From contig NC_031781.1 of the NCBI RefSeq assembly GCF_001522545.3, forward strand, positions 9,553,487 through 9,617,486: a stretch of 64,000 nt of DNA. Reading direction: 5' to 3'. This DNA is from Parus major (taxonomy: Eukaryota; Chordata; Aves; Passeriformes; Paridae). The notes under the pieces are model-generated. The model was not told the DNA's origin. It worked only from the letters and a program-made list of their open reading frames with translations, and ran no database searches. A program made the translations under genes and the position numbers. This document shows, one piece after another, positions 26,111 to 39,415 of this stretch. Positions within the stretch are counted from its first letter, which is position 1, and each line of letters opens with the position of its first letter.

Positions 26111-29100
26111 AGAGTAAATTGGAAACTAAATGACTGGTAACAGCAGAGGGCAGTGAAAGATCCTAATAACTTGGATCTTTTTTTGGATTTGGTGGAGGTT
26201 TTGGAAGGTTTTCTTTATAAACCAAAAACTGGGGGTTGTCTGGTTGTCTTTGTTCCCACAGTCTTCAATGAACTTCAGATTTTTTTTTTCCCCACTATTA
26301 TTCAAAACTATCTGGAAGCGAAGTGCATTGGACATTAATTTGTTGTGGATGATGATAGTGTGGCAGAAAATCTTGCTATGTTTTAGGAAGGAGCTTGAGA
26401 GACTAAGGAATAGGTAACTAACACCTTACAGCTAGGATAGGCACTAGAGGGTTCTGCAAGTACAAATTCAAATACAACTTCTGTAAGGCAATATGTCTTC
26501 TGTCATTTCCTTTTGTCCCAGGACAGCTGAAGCCCTGACGATTTGCCTCTCTGCTCTTACTGACTCTTCTGACTCCTGAGATATCTGTAGCAATCACAAG
26601 CTGTTGTTTTATCATGTAGGATTAAAACTCCCTCCTCCCTTCCCCTTTTTAAGCTGTTATTTTTCTTTAAGTTTAAATTAGCATCTTATACCAAATGGCT
26701 TTGTCTCACGCATTCCTCCTTCAGGAAATTCAGGTTGGAGGAATGTGGGAAAGAAAGGCCAGAATATCTTAATTTCTTGGGTATTTTTTACCTTTTTTTT
26801 TTTAAACACAATTTGTTTCCAGTGCAGGAGGAAATGTAATCAATGCTAGATGTGTGACTTCAGCTCACTTGCATGGTGGTGATTTGTTCTGCTTTTTACT
26901 ACAGATTTTATAAGGCTTGCTGAATATTCTTTAATGAAGCATCTGGTTCTCTGCAAGTTCATTTTGATGGCTGGTAAAAATGTCTCCAGGGCATGGTATA
27001 CATTAGACCCAGAGAAAGCAAGTTCTAGATTTCTAGAAAATTAGAGCTTACAGTGGATGAGAATAATTCTTGGTCTCTTCCCCCTTACTGTGTTTGTTTG
27101 AGACTGTTCCTTTGGACACCCATTTTCCTTTGCCTGTTGTGCACATTTCTGAGCCAGGAGGTGAGATACACCCTCAGTTATTTCTGCCCCATTAACAAAT
27201 TTATCAGGTAATCATTCGGTGAGTTTTAAAATGTATTTTCTAATGGTTTCCTGTACAGCCCCTCTTCCTGGAACAGGTTACTTTATTGTAGTGCAGGGTA
27301 GAGATAGCTATTGTTACCTGTTTTGTTTATTTTCTGGCTATTGGGCTATCTCTTGTAGTCAACAGAGAGAAATAAGCACATGTAGAGTAAGATGCATCTG
27401 ATTCTAAAAAGTCATCTGAAGCAGGCCATCTGACTTAGCAGCCAGAGATGAGTATTTCCCTGTGCCTCTTGTGAAGCATATCCAGAGCGTAGACTACAAA
27501 CTTGGTGCCTGTTCTGGGATTGCTCATGGTTATGGGAGCAGGATCCTGCTCTTGCTGTCTGCCTTTGTAGCCAGTATGCTTTCAACTTGTCCTGCCTAAC
27601 CTGCTCATGAGCTTTTCCATTTATACCACCCTGAATGTTGAGTTCTGGTTGTGTCACCATTCATTCAGTGCAGCAGCATCAGCCCCTTTAGGCACTGGGT
27701 TCCTTGCTGCATCCCATGTTTTGCTTATGTGGAAGTTCTATGACTTTAGAGGGTGTTTAATTTAGGAGTGTTTTATCTTTTCTGGTGGTCTGTTTCCATG
27801 GCTCTGCAGAACTTGAGCTACAGCATAAAAATCGCTGGCTTTAAATCTAATAAAAGCTGGGATAATGGGACAGCTGTAGGAGGGGCAGTTCCCATTGTGT
27901 CTTTCAAAATTGCCTGTAGTTTATTGACCGCAAGTTTCACCAAGAACTACTGCTGCCGTTAGATAATGAGAATTGAAAATTGCTGCTGCTGTTTCCCAAA
28001 GGTTTTATCTTGTGCCAGTGAGAAGGGGGTGTGGAAGGAAAAAGAGAGTGGGCAGTGGAAATCTGCGTATTTTCTTAGTTTTGGTCTAGTTGGAAGGGGA
28101 AACCAAATGATTTTGTTTTAAAAAGTCTGAGTCCTATTAGTGAATTGCTTCCCTCCCCCGTGCAAATATGCACTCACATGCAAACTTTTCAGAGTGTTTC
28201 TCTGAAACAGCAGACCCATTCTGCTGCCCTTGCATTCTGTTCACACCAATAGGCAAATCTGAATTGAAGGCAAATTTTAGTTACTTTGTTACATAATTGG
28301 TGGTTATACCAGGGAATCTCCAACCAGCTGCCACTTGGAAAATGAGGCCTCAGGTGATCATGAGCTGAGATTTCAAACAGAGCATGCTTTCTGCAATTGT
28401 GTGCAGAAAAATGTCTGTTAGTAAAGAGCATGTATCCCTTCTTTTCAGGGGTTTCCTTACTGTCTCCAGGTGCCTTTCACTGAAGGACCAGGGTGAAATT
28501 TTCATGCACTAGCTCCTGGCCAAACCAAGCTGTCAGGAGCCATGTACTCAGACGTGTATTCCCTTGTCAATAGGAGCTGTATACATTGAGCTAGGAGCCA
28601 TTCATAATCCTGCACTCTTCCTCCCTGCTCTGTGTCCAGCTTCTCACAAATCTGCTATTCATAACAGACAAAGGTAAACCTACTTCTGTCAAGGCTTTAG
28701 GGCTTGTCTATGTAAGGAAATTACGATGCAATAAACTGGAGAGTTTCTCTGTATATGAATGTTTGGGGTTTGTAATGAAAGTGCAGGGGAAATCCACATA
28801 CATTTGCTGTGAGTCACTCTGCTGTGTGCAAACAAGCCCTTGCTAAATACTGATTGACTGAATTCCAGTGAAGGCAGACTTTTAACATAACCTTGAGTCG
28901 TCTGAATTCTGCTTTGCCCTTGACTGTAATAAAAAGGAATGTGGTCAATTTATTGCGTTTACATTTCCAAGTGATCTCTGTGAAAACCCAGGTCTCTTTT
29001 GGCACACAAAGCAAAGCATTACAACTCTGCTGGAAGTTTGTCTCTAATCTGTGGGCAGGGACTTGGATTGCTGAGAGGATGCTGCAGGTATTTCTGCAGT

Positions 29101-32100
29101 GTCCCATCCTGATGGAGCAGTTTTGCTCAAGCACTCTTGATCCTGCTGAAGCCTGGCCTGCTGAGAGCTTTCATTTCTGCAACTTGGATCTCTCTCTGCT
29201 TAAGAGAAACAGACTTGGATGCCATCAAGTATTTGATCATTCTAGATCATCAGGCTTTGGTAAAGCATTGTTTGCATTCTGGTGGGTTTCACAGTACTTT
29301 ATAGATAGGTTGTGTACTTATCAGGATAGAGAGGAGCAGTCAGTGTGTATGCCTGGAGAAAGAAAGTTTGGACCAGGTATAGCAAGGTCTGTATCTGTAC
29401 TCAAGAAATGCCAGTATTTCTCCTCCCCCTGGGATTCTGCAAAGGTAAATCTTGGCTGTTGAAGCCTCATTGAGGAGATCTATCACACAGAAATGCTTGA
29501 AATGCAATATATCTGACTTGAAAGGCTTTAGGGTCGTTTGAGCTTTCTGGAATTCAGGTTTGTAGTTTCAGATAAATCTGTGTGTTTCCTGTCTGGAGGA
29601 TGCTGTGCCCAACCATCCTCAGCCAGGTATATGGCTGTCCTGCCTACCTTTTGTCAGTCAGTCCTTGCTCAAGGCAAATATATCTGTAAAGGGTTCCTCT
29701 TGCCTTCTCTGTAAAGGAAATTGTCTCTTTTTTAAAAAAATCTTTCTCTCTTTCAACCTTTATTTGTGCAAATGCTGTGGTGATAACACTATCAAAGGAG
29801 TATATGGCTCAATAAATGGCCCCCACAAGGGAGTTGGGGGAGAGCTGCAAGCTGCAGGCAGCTGCTGTTTGTTTAGCTGTAAACACAGAGGAGCAGTGGA
29901 TTAACTGTACCCAGGCATACCCTGACCTGGTATTTGCAAAGGTGAAGAGGATCCATATTTTGCTTCTAATTATGAAGGATGGAAACAGTTATTGTTTTGA
30001 TTTTCAAGGCAGCAGTTGTAGATTCTGGCGAGTCTTGGGTCTATACATAACACTTCATATCCTCAAGAGTTCACTGGTGGATAAACTAAAAATATAGAGC
30101 TGCCTGAAAAGACATAAACTACCATCTTAATATATGAGTCATGTTCTAGAGTAAATGCTGGCCTACTTAAAATGGAAATGTCTGCTGCCTATACCTGGTA
30201 TTTATGAAACTGGAGGCATAAGTTCTTTATTTACTCTGTGTCTCAGCACTCCATGAAGCTCTGATGTTCCCCACAGCCTGGTGTGTTGTAAGCACTTAAC
30301 CCACACAAACAAATTCTCTTCTCTGTCTGCTCTTTGTAGTCCCTGTAAAGCCTAAACTTCCTCAAGTTTATAATTTTTGAAGAAATTGAACAGAAATAAG
30401 TTTAAAACTTGCTTGGCTGTGCTTCAGGGCTCCTCTTTCAGTGATTCTTAGTCCATATTCTACATCATCTTCACCTCTGAAGTTCTTGTATCCATTGCCT
30501 GATCTGAAAGGAGGACTCCTGACTGCGTTTCTCTTCTCATAAACAGTCTGTTTTATAACAGTTCAACACCCAGTTCCTGTGCATTTATTTTTTGTTTTCT
30601 GGTTTTTATTTGTTTGGGGGTTTTGACATTGTTGCAGTGAGACATAATTGCTTTTGAGTCTAATTTCTTGCTTGATGGTTCTGATTTCAGATATATTTAC
30701 TGGCAAAGTTAATCTAAATACGTATGTTTTACAGATGATTTTTGAAAACAACTTCTGTAAAGAGGGAAAAAAGGCAGCATGACATTACAATTTCTGAAGT
30801 TGAATTATTTGGCATTTTGTTATTTCTAAAATGTGTTCTTGTTACAGTTCTTGGTTTAAAACCTAGTTTGCCTGAAAGTGTTTAAAAACAGTCTATATTT
30901 TTTTTTCAATTACTAAATACTATAATATATTAAAATACTATAAGAGTTAGTGGTCAGGAATGACACATCTTAGCTGACATGATGCTCTAATGAGGTCTTT
31001 GAGTGGGTGTATCTGAAAAGTCTGATTAGACTTTGGTATCAAAATTTCAGTCTTGTTATTCTCTCTCTTTCTTTTCAAAAATTATTTCTCTTTAGGCTTA
31101 AATTAGTGGGACTACATGGATCAAATGTTTCTTTAGTTCTGTGTTCTCTGTATGGTGTGTTAGGCAGCATTTTCCTGAGAACTGTAGCCTGTATTCAGTC
31201 AGGCTTATCTAGTATGGAAAATAGTTGCTTGGGGGTGAGAGACTGTTCTGATAAATCTGGCTGTTTTAATGCCAGATTCTTTCACAAAAGATTTGTAGCA
31301 CTGTTGGCAAGTGGGAAGTGGAAATTCTTACTCAGATTAATTCCACGAGACTGATGACCAAGCAGTCTTGGATAGAAAGAAGTTTATTTCCAATTTTTAA
31401 ACTATGTGTTTTGCTGCTGAAGTTAGATTGAAACAGATCCACAAAAATTGCTGTCGATAGCAGCTGCTGGTTAGAAGCACAAGGTCAGTGGTCAAGTGCT
31501 TTCAGTCTCCCAGGAAGTTCCAAAGTAGCCCTGACTTCCATAACTTCCGTACAGTGTTAGATCCGTTCTCTGACGACTTGGCTATAACTTGGGAAATTTT
31601 ATCAGAGATGCCAAAGCCTTGATGACAAACTGGGGAAACCAAAGATTTGTTATGCCCTTTGTTGATTGTAGTCTGCACAGGATGGTTTCCTGCAGTGTGC
31701 AGTTTGCAGTCTCCACACACCATCCATCAGATTTTTGTCACAGATTTTGGGGCTGAATACTTGGAGGACTAGTGGGATTTACAGCCTTCACCACTCAGCT
31801 GAATGTGTCTGTGTGGGCAGCGTACAGGGGTTATTGTAGCAGTGGTCTCATTCAACTGGAAGAGTTGCTTCCAAGCAAGCAAGACTGCTCTAAGTAGCCC
31901 TTCTTTGGAAGTTAGTGAATGATGGATGAGCCCTCCTATTAGTGGGAAGCCAATCCTTTTCAGAACTGTGGCATACTGGAGAAGGAGATTTGCAGAAGTT
32001 GCCCTGATGGTGCTTGCTAGTAATGTTTGTTCTCTCCACAGAGCCTCCTCTTCTAAGGCTGTGGAGCATTCATCCGTTACAAAATCCAAACTTCAAGGGA

Positions 32101-35100
32101 AAGTTTCTTTCTGCATCGTGCCTGCAGTAATTGTTTGTGATTTTCACCCGTCTGTGACACTGTCTGTCTGCCCAACAGGCCTCCTTGTCTCGAGATATTT
32201 CCTGACATACTCATGATGCTTCCAAAACAATTTAAAGCTTTCAGTCCTAGCTAAACCTTTGCAAACCAATTGAAGAAACCTTTCTGGACACCAGAGCTTC
32301 AAATACAGGAACAAGACATGTTGAAGACAGTGTTCTGAGTACAATGTTCGAGTTAGCTCTGCTACTGATACTTCCATCTCTGGCAAGAAACATTCTTCTG
32401 GTTATAACATCTTTTTTGGTTAGAGGCCTCTACTGGGGCTTTTAAGAGTTGGTGCAAGGCTCTTAAAGACCTCTGCAGAAGACCTCACAGAAGCTGTCCA
32501 GAAAGACAGCACTTGTTAAAGTTTGTTACCTTTGTAATGTGAGGAAAGAAGGAAGAGAAGCCTGGAGTTAGGGTGATGCTGCAGTGTCTGGTGTACCTTA
32601 TTTCTGAAGCTGGAGAAGTGCTGCTCTGCTGTGTTGAGCCTGAGTGTGCATGCAGAAATGCAGACAAAATTATTTTGACAATGTGTTCGCTCCTTGTCCC
32701 TGCTGAATGCCTGTTTGTCCTGTATAAATGGATTTCAGGATCAGCCAACCTCCAGCTCTGAATTAGTCTAATAAGGCATGGTACGTAGGGTTTAAAGGTC
32801 ATTTCACAAGCAGCTGGCTTCCTGCATATATTAGGGGGAATGATTTTTTAAGTAATGGTATTGGAAAGCTGTTGATTTAACTTTTAAAATACCTGTATGC
32901 TATGAAATTTCATCTCTTCTGCCTCTGTCCTTCAAGCACTCTGCTTGCCCTCTGCCTGCTTATCTTTCTGTCATTTCTGATTACCTCTGCCCATCTGCCT
33001 CTGCATTCTCTCCCCTTGGGTTTATCAGTCCACGTTTGCTGCCCACAAGGACTTGGCTTATATTTCTGAGGAGCTCATCTCTTGGATTACTTTACTGAGC
33101 TGTGGAACAGAAAGCTCAGGGTTTCATGGTTTGGGCTGTTAATAAAGCACTATTACGCTGTTCTTTTTTGGGGGGGCTGGGAAGTCTCAACAATCACCAC
33201 TACACTGGCAGCATTTTTGTGTCCCAGCTGGTACCTAGTTCCCTCAGAATTAATTTAACATTGGTGAAAAAAGATTATAATTTTGTTTTTTTTTTTAAAC
33301 TCTTGAACTGGTTGAATTTGCATATTGATTATTCCAGTTTCCTCTCTGTGGAGTGTTTACTTCAACCCCAACCTGGTCCAAGTGTTTCATATGAAAATGG
33401 AGGATGTTTTTATTAATTTGCTTTTTCCCTGGATTCCTCTTTGAGTTTGCTGATGAGGATGATTTGAAATGTTTTAATGACTCATAAAGTATGGACACTG
33501 CATTAAAAACTGAAGGGAGCACCCCCATGTCCAGGTCAAGCAAGCCTTTGGCAGATGGCAGTGTCCTGCCAGGTGGGAGATGGTACCTTCTCATTACAGT
33601 TGCATGTACCTGTACAGATTCCTGGATCTTCAGATGTTCTTTCTGCTTGTTTGAAGTTTTGTTCACAATACAAATCCTCAGGAAATCAGATAACTGGACA
33701 AAAAGCAAGCTTAAAATTTCGGGAGATGATAGCAGCTGCAACATTTTTTCTTCCTGCATTCAGACCAAACTGCTGTGAAGCTTTTACATTTGTCTTATTT
33801 TCTGAAGGATGTTTCCTACTCATGATTGCAGTTGTTCTGAGTTTATTCTCTTTTTAGTACCATGCAGTGCCCTGACACAGCTACTGAAGCAGTTCAGTTT
33901 TTGTCTGGGACACACCTTTCTTCTTTAGATGTTAAATTAAAAGTACCTCCCTTCTGTTCTTGAAGTTTTTTCTCTGTAGCACTCTCCTGACTACTGTGGA
34001 AATAGGAGAGTGATACAGGACTGAACTGATTTATGGGTTCTCTCTGGCTGCCTGTAAGGGCTCAGACAAGCAGTGCCCAAGTATGTGATGGGCCCCTGCC
34101 CAGCTGCTGTTTAAAAAAACTTCTTAACATTAGAGACTTTTTGCTGATAGAATTGTGAACCTTGCAATTTAGAATAGTATATTGGCATAATATTAAAAAA
34201 AATAAACCAAGTTTCTAAATATCAAAGAATTGTGGTTTTTATATTCTGTGTGATTCAGTAGGGTAAGTAATACACTGTGTTTCAGTTACCTGCTTGATAG
34301 CTTTATAAAATAAGTTCTTTGTCAGAATAGGAGAGTTTCTGGTTATAGATACAATATAGAGTCTTGTTGATCTCTCCAAAGGATTTGAAAAGGAGATTGA
34401 ATTACTATTTGTTTGTCCCATCTCAATGCCATCTTAATTCCATGTTTGAGAACTTCTGCTGATTACTTTTCATGGGTGGAAGAAGGAAGGAAATGTATCT
34501 TTCTTTTGAGGCACTGGCTGCAGCTAAACATAGTGTGCTGGGAAGTTATATGGATACTTCTAATGATCCTCTGGGCATTCTGACCCTGTCTCTTCATGGA
34601 TTCAGGTGACTTTGAACACAAGAGTTTCCCTCAGGCCATATCAGCAGGAACTATTGAAAACTTTTGTTCTTCAGTGGTGCTAACTGTGGCCTGCTTAGGA
34701 TTACCATCATTTAACAAGCTCTGTAGTATTTCGGGGCCCCTGGGGTGTTGTCAGTACTGTTTAATTTCCTGTGGCACATCAAGGTTGTATTTTATCTTTT
34801 GGTACCAAGCCTCAGTGTATTTAGGAGTATTCTGAGGCTCAGGAAATCTTCTCAAATCTTGTAAAAGTAGACAGCCACTGAAAAATGTATTGGATGCTGT
34901 GATCGAGGTAGGAGTGTTCCTTGCTGTGTGTACCTTGAGCTGACATGATGAAGGCAGTGTGCCAGAGCTGGAGTGCACTAGAGGAATTTTTGTGGAGACC
35001 TTGTATGGCACCAGTGATCCCTGTATTCTGCAAAAGCCAACCTTAAAGCTCTACAGCTTGTATAGACTCCAGATTGACCTCTGGAGCAGAAGCAGGTTCA

Positions 35101-38100
35101 TTGCTGAAGATAGACTGGGTGTAATGTTCTAATGCAGTTCCCGCTTCCCAGTCTTTATCAAATGTCTTGAGGCACATGGGCTGCCACTTGGTTCAAAAAC
35201 AACAAGCATTTTGGAAGCCATTAAAAGTGAAAGTCATGCTTTGTTCTTGCAGCTGCTGATGGGTGGCTTGTGTGCACACAGAGCTATGTTGTGAACTTGA
35301 GACAACAGAATGCTCTCAAGTTCCTTGTTTAATCCAGTATCAGATGAGTGCTGGCTGGGAAAGAGCCCAACACAGCCCAGGCTGTGAGACACTTCTTGGT
35401 GCCTTCTTGCTTTGTGGAGCCTTGACATTTGCTTCAATAGAACCCCATAAAACACAGGAAAGTCTCTCCTATCAGGTGAGTGTATTAACAGGCTTCTTGC
35501 ACTGATGGATTAGAGCCAGAGTGTGTTCAGTAAACGTGGCTAAATAATAAAAGGTGAGATTGTGTGCAGTGATCCCAGGTCTCCTTTCTCCAGCTGCAGC
35601 CTCCTGTCTGTTTGCTGGGAACCTTTGTGCAGGCAAACGGCTTTGCTTGAGAAAGCAGGCTGTGCACTGTTTTCTGACACAGCCAAAGGTGGCTGACACA
35701 AAGCCAAAGGAGAGCTTCTCTCTGAGGGACTGAAATGTTAACAAAGATGTTGTGCTGCCTTGCAGAGCCCTGACTTGCTTTGTATAAAAACTGAACAGAT
35801 GTTGGTAGGAGCTTTGCCATATACAGAGCAGACCCTGGAGAGCAGGGCAGAGCCTGCTGAGGTGACGTGAGTGACACTGTGCTGGGCTCAGTGTGCCAGC
35901 ACTCCTCCTGAAAATGGGGCTCCCTCCAGGCCATGTCTGGAGCTTTACCCTGCTCAAGGAAGTGGGGCTCACGTAGCCATGTTGTACATCCATGAGCCTG
36001 GTTTATGTCCCACTCTGCTTACTCTAAACCTGCTGGTGAGTTGCAGTGGTGTTCCTCAGAAGCACAAGGGCTCTGAAGTAATAAGTTCCTGTATACCTTG
36101 TGAAAACAGGCAATTAGGTGGAGGGAAGGGACCCCAGTGGTGCTTGTGCAGGGGGAAAGGATATTGACTCACTCTTTATTAGAGGTGAGTTTGGTCACAG
36201 AAAAACTTAACTTAGACACATGAATCTGGAGAAATCCAAATGGCTGCTCTTGAACAACCTGTTTCCGCTTGAAGACTCTGGCTTGCCTGAATGTTTGAGG
36301 GGTTAACTTCTGCCTACCATTGTGATCACCTTCATTGGAGAGACTCACTGCAGCAACTGAGAAGATTGTCCTTTGGAATATGCTGTGTCTGTCTAAGTAT
36401 TGATTTCCTTTTTTGCTTTTGAGAAATGGCAACAAAGTCCTTGTTGCAAGAAAGGGCTACAGAAAGCTTTCAAAAGTTTATAGCTTGATCCTCTAAGGCC
36501 TGTTCTGTTATTTTAGGGTGAGATAAAAGAGTATTAGGTGTGAGCAGCCTGGAAAAAGAAAAGGGTTGGTGGATTTAAGGTAGCCTGTGGTCTTGCTTCC
36601 TGCACCACTTGTTGTGTTGTTCAAGCAAATGTTTCATGCTTGGAAAATTTGAGCTCTGGGGATCAGAGCAACTGCAGATCCTTGCTGGCATCAGCACTTT
36701 GTGCTGCTGATGAGCAGGCAGTTGTCAGTTCCTCAGTAGCTTGCTTTTGCTGCTTTATGTTGAGGCAGGACAGCAGCTGAGGGAAGAGGAAACATCACAG
36801 TGTTGTGGTCCTGTGTCCAAGGACTGGTGTGACAGGCAACTGTGTGTGAATGAAACAGCCTAAGGTCTGCCAGCTCACTGATGTGAGTGCTCATTGTGGT
36901 TGTTGGTTGTGACATGGCTGTGCTGTCACAGCTCGTTCAGACCTTGCTCACAGGGTCAATGACTTTTGACTGGGTTTTTTCCAGTCCCCACTGGTCATCC
37001 TTGTCCATCTATTATTAAGCCTGCTTTGGCATGGCTGGCAGGAGCTTATTCCAAATCCTGATGGAAGAGAGGTGCAGTAGTTGTGGAGCATGACGGAGCT
37101 GGTTGTGTCAGCAGGTCTGCAGGTGGGCTTTGGATGGGATAGCAGGGGTTCATATTTATAAAGTTTTCATAGGCCCCTTGAGTACAGTGATAGGCTTTGA
37201 AGCGTGGTTTCCTCTGAGCTCTGCTTCCCCACAAAAATCTTCAAGCATGATCCATCAAGGAGTGTGAAATATATTCAAAATCCCACTGCTGCCTTTTTCT
37301 CAGTCAGCAGGGTTGTGCTTTCTTCTCTAGTCTGGAGTTGTTTGCTGTTGAGAATAAGCAGTCTCTTTTCTTGTGATTCCTTACCTCTCTTTGGGACGTG
37401 ATGCCATCAAGAAAACCAGCTGTTCCAATCTGAGAGCTGCCTCTGCCTTCATGCTCTCTTGTTGATTGTGTTGAATCAGTGAAGTGCTGCAATACTGTAG
37501 AGAAAAGGGGGGTGTGAAGAAATGAAGAGGGAGATCACACAGAAGGAATATACAGAAGAGGATTCATATCCTGTCACATGGTTCACAGTGGCTGTGTCTG
37601 GAACTAGATCTGCTATAATAACAGAAATTCCCTCATGAAAACTTGAATCCCAAGTCCAAATCCTTGCCTCACTAAGTTGTGGGATCTGAGAGCTCCCACA
37701 TGGAGAGGAGAGCTAGCTAATCTCAGCATCTGGGGAGATCTGACAAGTCCTGACTGTTCCTGCTGAGAAGGTGGTGGCTTTGATAAGTGTTACAGGAAAA
37801 AATATTTAAAGGGAAGAAGTAAGGGAGATAATTTCTGAATGCCAGCTGTAGCAGAGGGATAAGGTTCAAAATATTCCTCTTGAAAATCCTGCCAATTGCA
37901 ATTTTGACTCCCTTCAACTCTTGAACCACTGTCTCAAACCTTTGTCAATACAGACGTTTTTCCTGTGAAGCTCAGCTTTGATGGCATCCCTGTTCAGCCA
38001 AGAAAACTGCCACGTTGTGCTTTGACTTTGGTTCCAGCTGTTCAGTGCAAAAAGCTTTCATTGCTTCTATGAAAAGCTTTTCTTAAGGGACAACATAAAG

Positions 38101-39249
38101 CAGGGATGTTGTGGTGCTTGAAGGCTGAAGTAGGCACCTTCCCTTGAGAAGAGTCTTCTGAAGCACAGATGTCTGGTACACTGACATGTGGATAAAAGGT
38201 TATAAGGATTATGTGTTAATCTGTAGCTGTTAATCCTCCCAGCAGGTTTGGATCCAACTGATGTTTGGACCCACCAGCCAGGTATGCAAGAGAATTTCTT
38301 CAGTAGCTCTGAACTGCTCCATAAGCCTCTAGGCTGTAACTGTTCATCTAGGTCCTGTCTTGTGATCTTTGGTTTTTGCTTTGCTCTCTCTGTTGGGGCT
38401 TTCCTTGGCTGCATCAATTTTGATTTGTGCGTACCATGGTACCTGGTCCATCCTGACAGCAGGATGGTAGGTCTACACCATACTGTGTGTTTCACCTCAG
38501 GCAAGGCTTGTGTTCTTCTTGATAATTGCTTCAGAATCAGCAGTTGGAAGCATTTCTTGATCTTGGCACAAATTTCTCAAGTACCACTGAAATTCCAATG
38601 AGTTTCTGGAAGTGCACGTTGTAGAGCTGTAAGAACTTGCCCTCCTGATTCCTGACTTGGCATTTCTTATTTGCAAGTTTACATCTAGGTAGGCACTTGA
38701 TTATCTGTTTGGGTTTTTTTCAATAGACCAACGATATCTTTTTATGGTTTTTAAACCTGTTTCCCTGAGGTTGCTGCTTGGAATCCTTCTCTTAAGCTTA
38801 AAAATACTAGCAATTGCCAACCCTCTTGTGCAAGATGTGGAAACATGAAGACTCAGGAATCCCCATTTTATCTCACTGGCACCAGAATCAAGTGCTATAT
38901 AGCACTTCCAAGTTATTTTATCCATTATATTTTTGATTTGGTTGATTTTTTTTTTTGTGGTGTGCTGAATTCCAGGTTGTTGCAGTGCCATGCTGGCACT
39001 GAGGTTGGTCCCTATGAGGTCAGGAGAGTGCACAGCAAATATTCAAGCTAGAAGCAAGGCAAATTGTTCTAAAACTCTTCTGTGATGTTCTGTGATTAAA
39101 ACTCAGACTGTGGGTATTTTACATATATTTTATGTGTGGCTCACTTATCTCCTCCTCACCACTTAGCACAAACAGTTCTGGCCATGTGTAGGTTTTCTCT
39201 TGTAGTCTGAACAAGCGAGCTAGAGATATGCTATTGCCTGGGTTTGCTG

Positions 39250-39415
39250 CCTCCTCTTCCTCCTCCTTTCTTCTCTTTTACCTATTTCTAGTCTGAGCTC
39301 AGATTTTTCCTTTCCCCTCTGTCTTCATTTTTTCACCTGCTTCCTTCCAGTGTCTCTGCACCCTCTCCCTCCCTCCTCACCTCTCTCTGTCCCCTTCGTT
39401 TGCATTCCTTTCATT
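39250..39415. repeat. Polypyrimidine tract (C/T-rich, + strand)
   Basis: About 165 bases are strongly biased to C and T on the + strand, with runs such as CTCCTCTTCCTCCTCCTTTC and CCCTCTCCCTCCCTCCTCAC. Such tracts are common in vertebrate introns and can adopt triplex structures. No exon follows that could use it as an acceptor. Confidence 0.75.

Noticed and set aside
28893..29462. 189-codon ORF on the + strand
   Set aside because: The protein shows no motif or family likeness, and it lies in the middle of a long intron without exon signals.
33295..33759. 154-codon ORF on the - strand
   Set aside because: No recognisable domain; it overlaps several + strand ORFs, as expected of chance frames.
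35472..35993. 173- and 135-codon ORFs on the - strand
   Set aside because: Two frames are open over the same bases and neither resembles a known protein.
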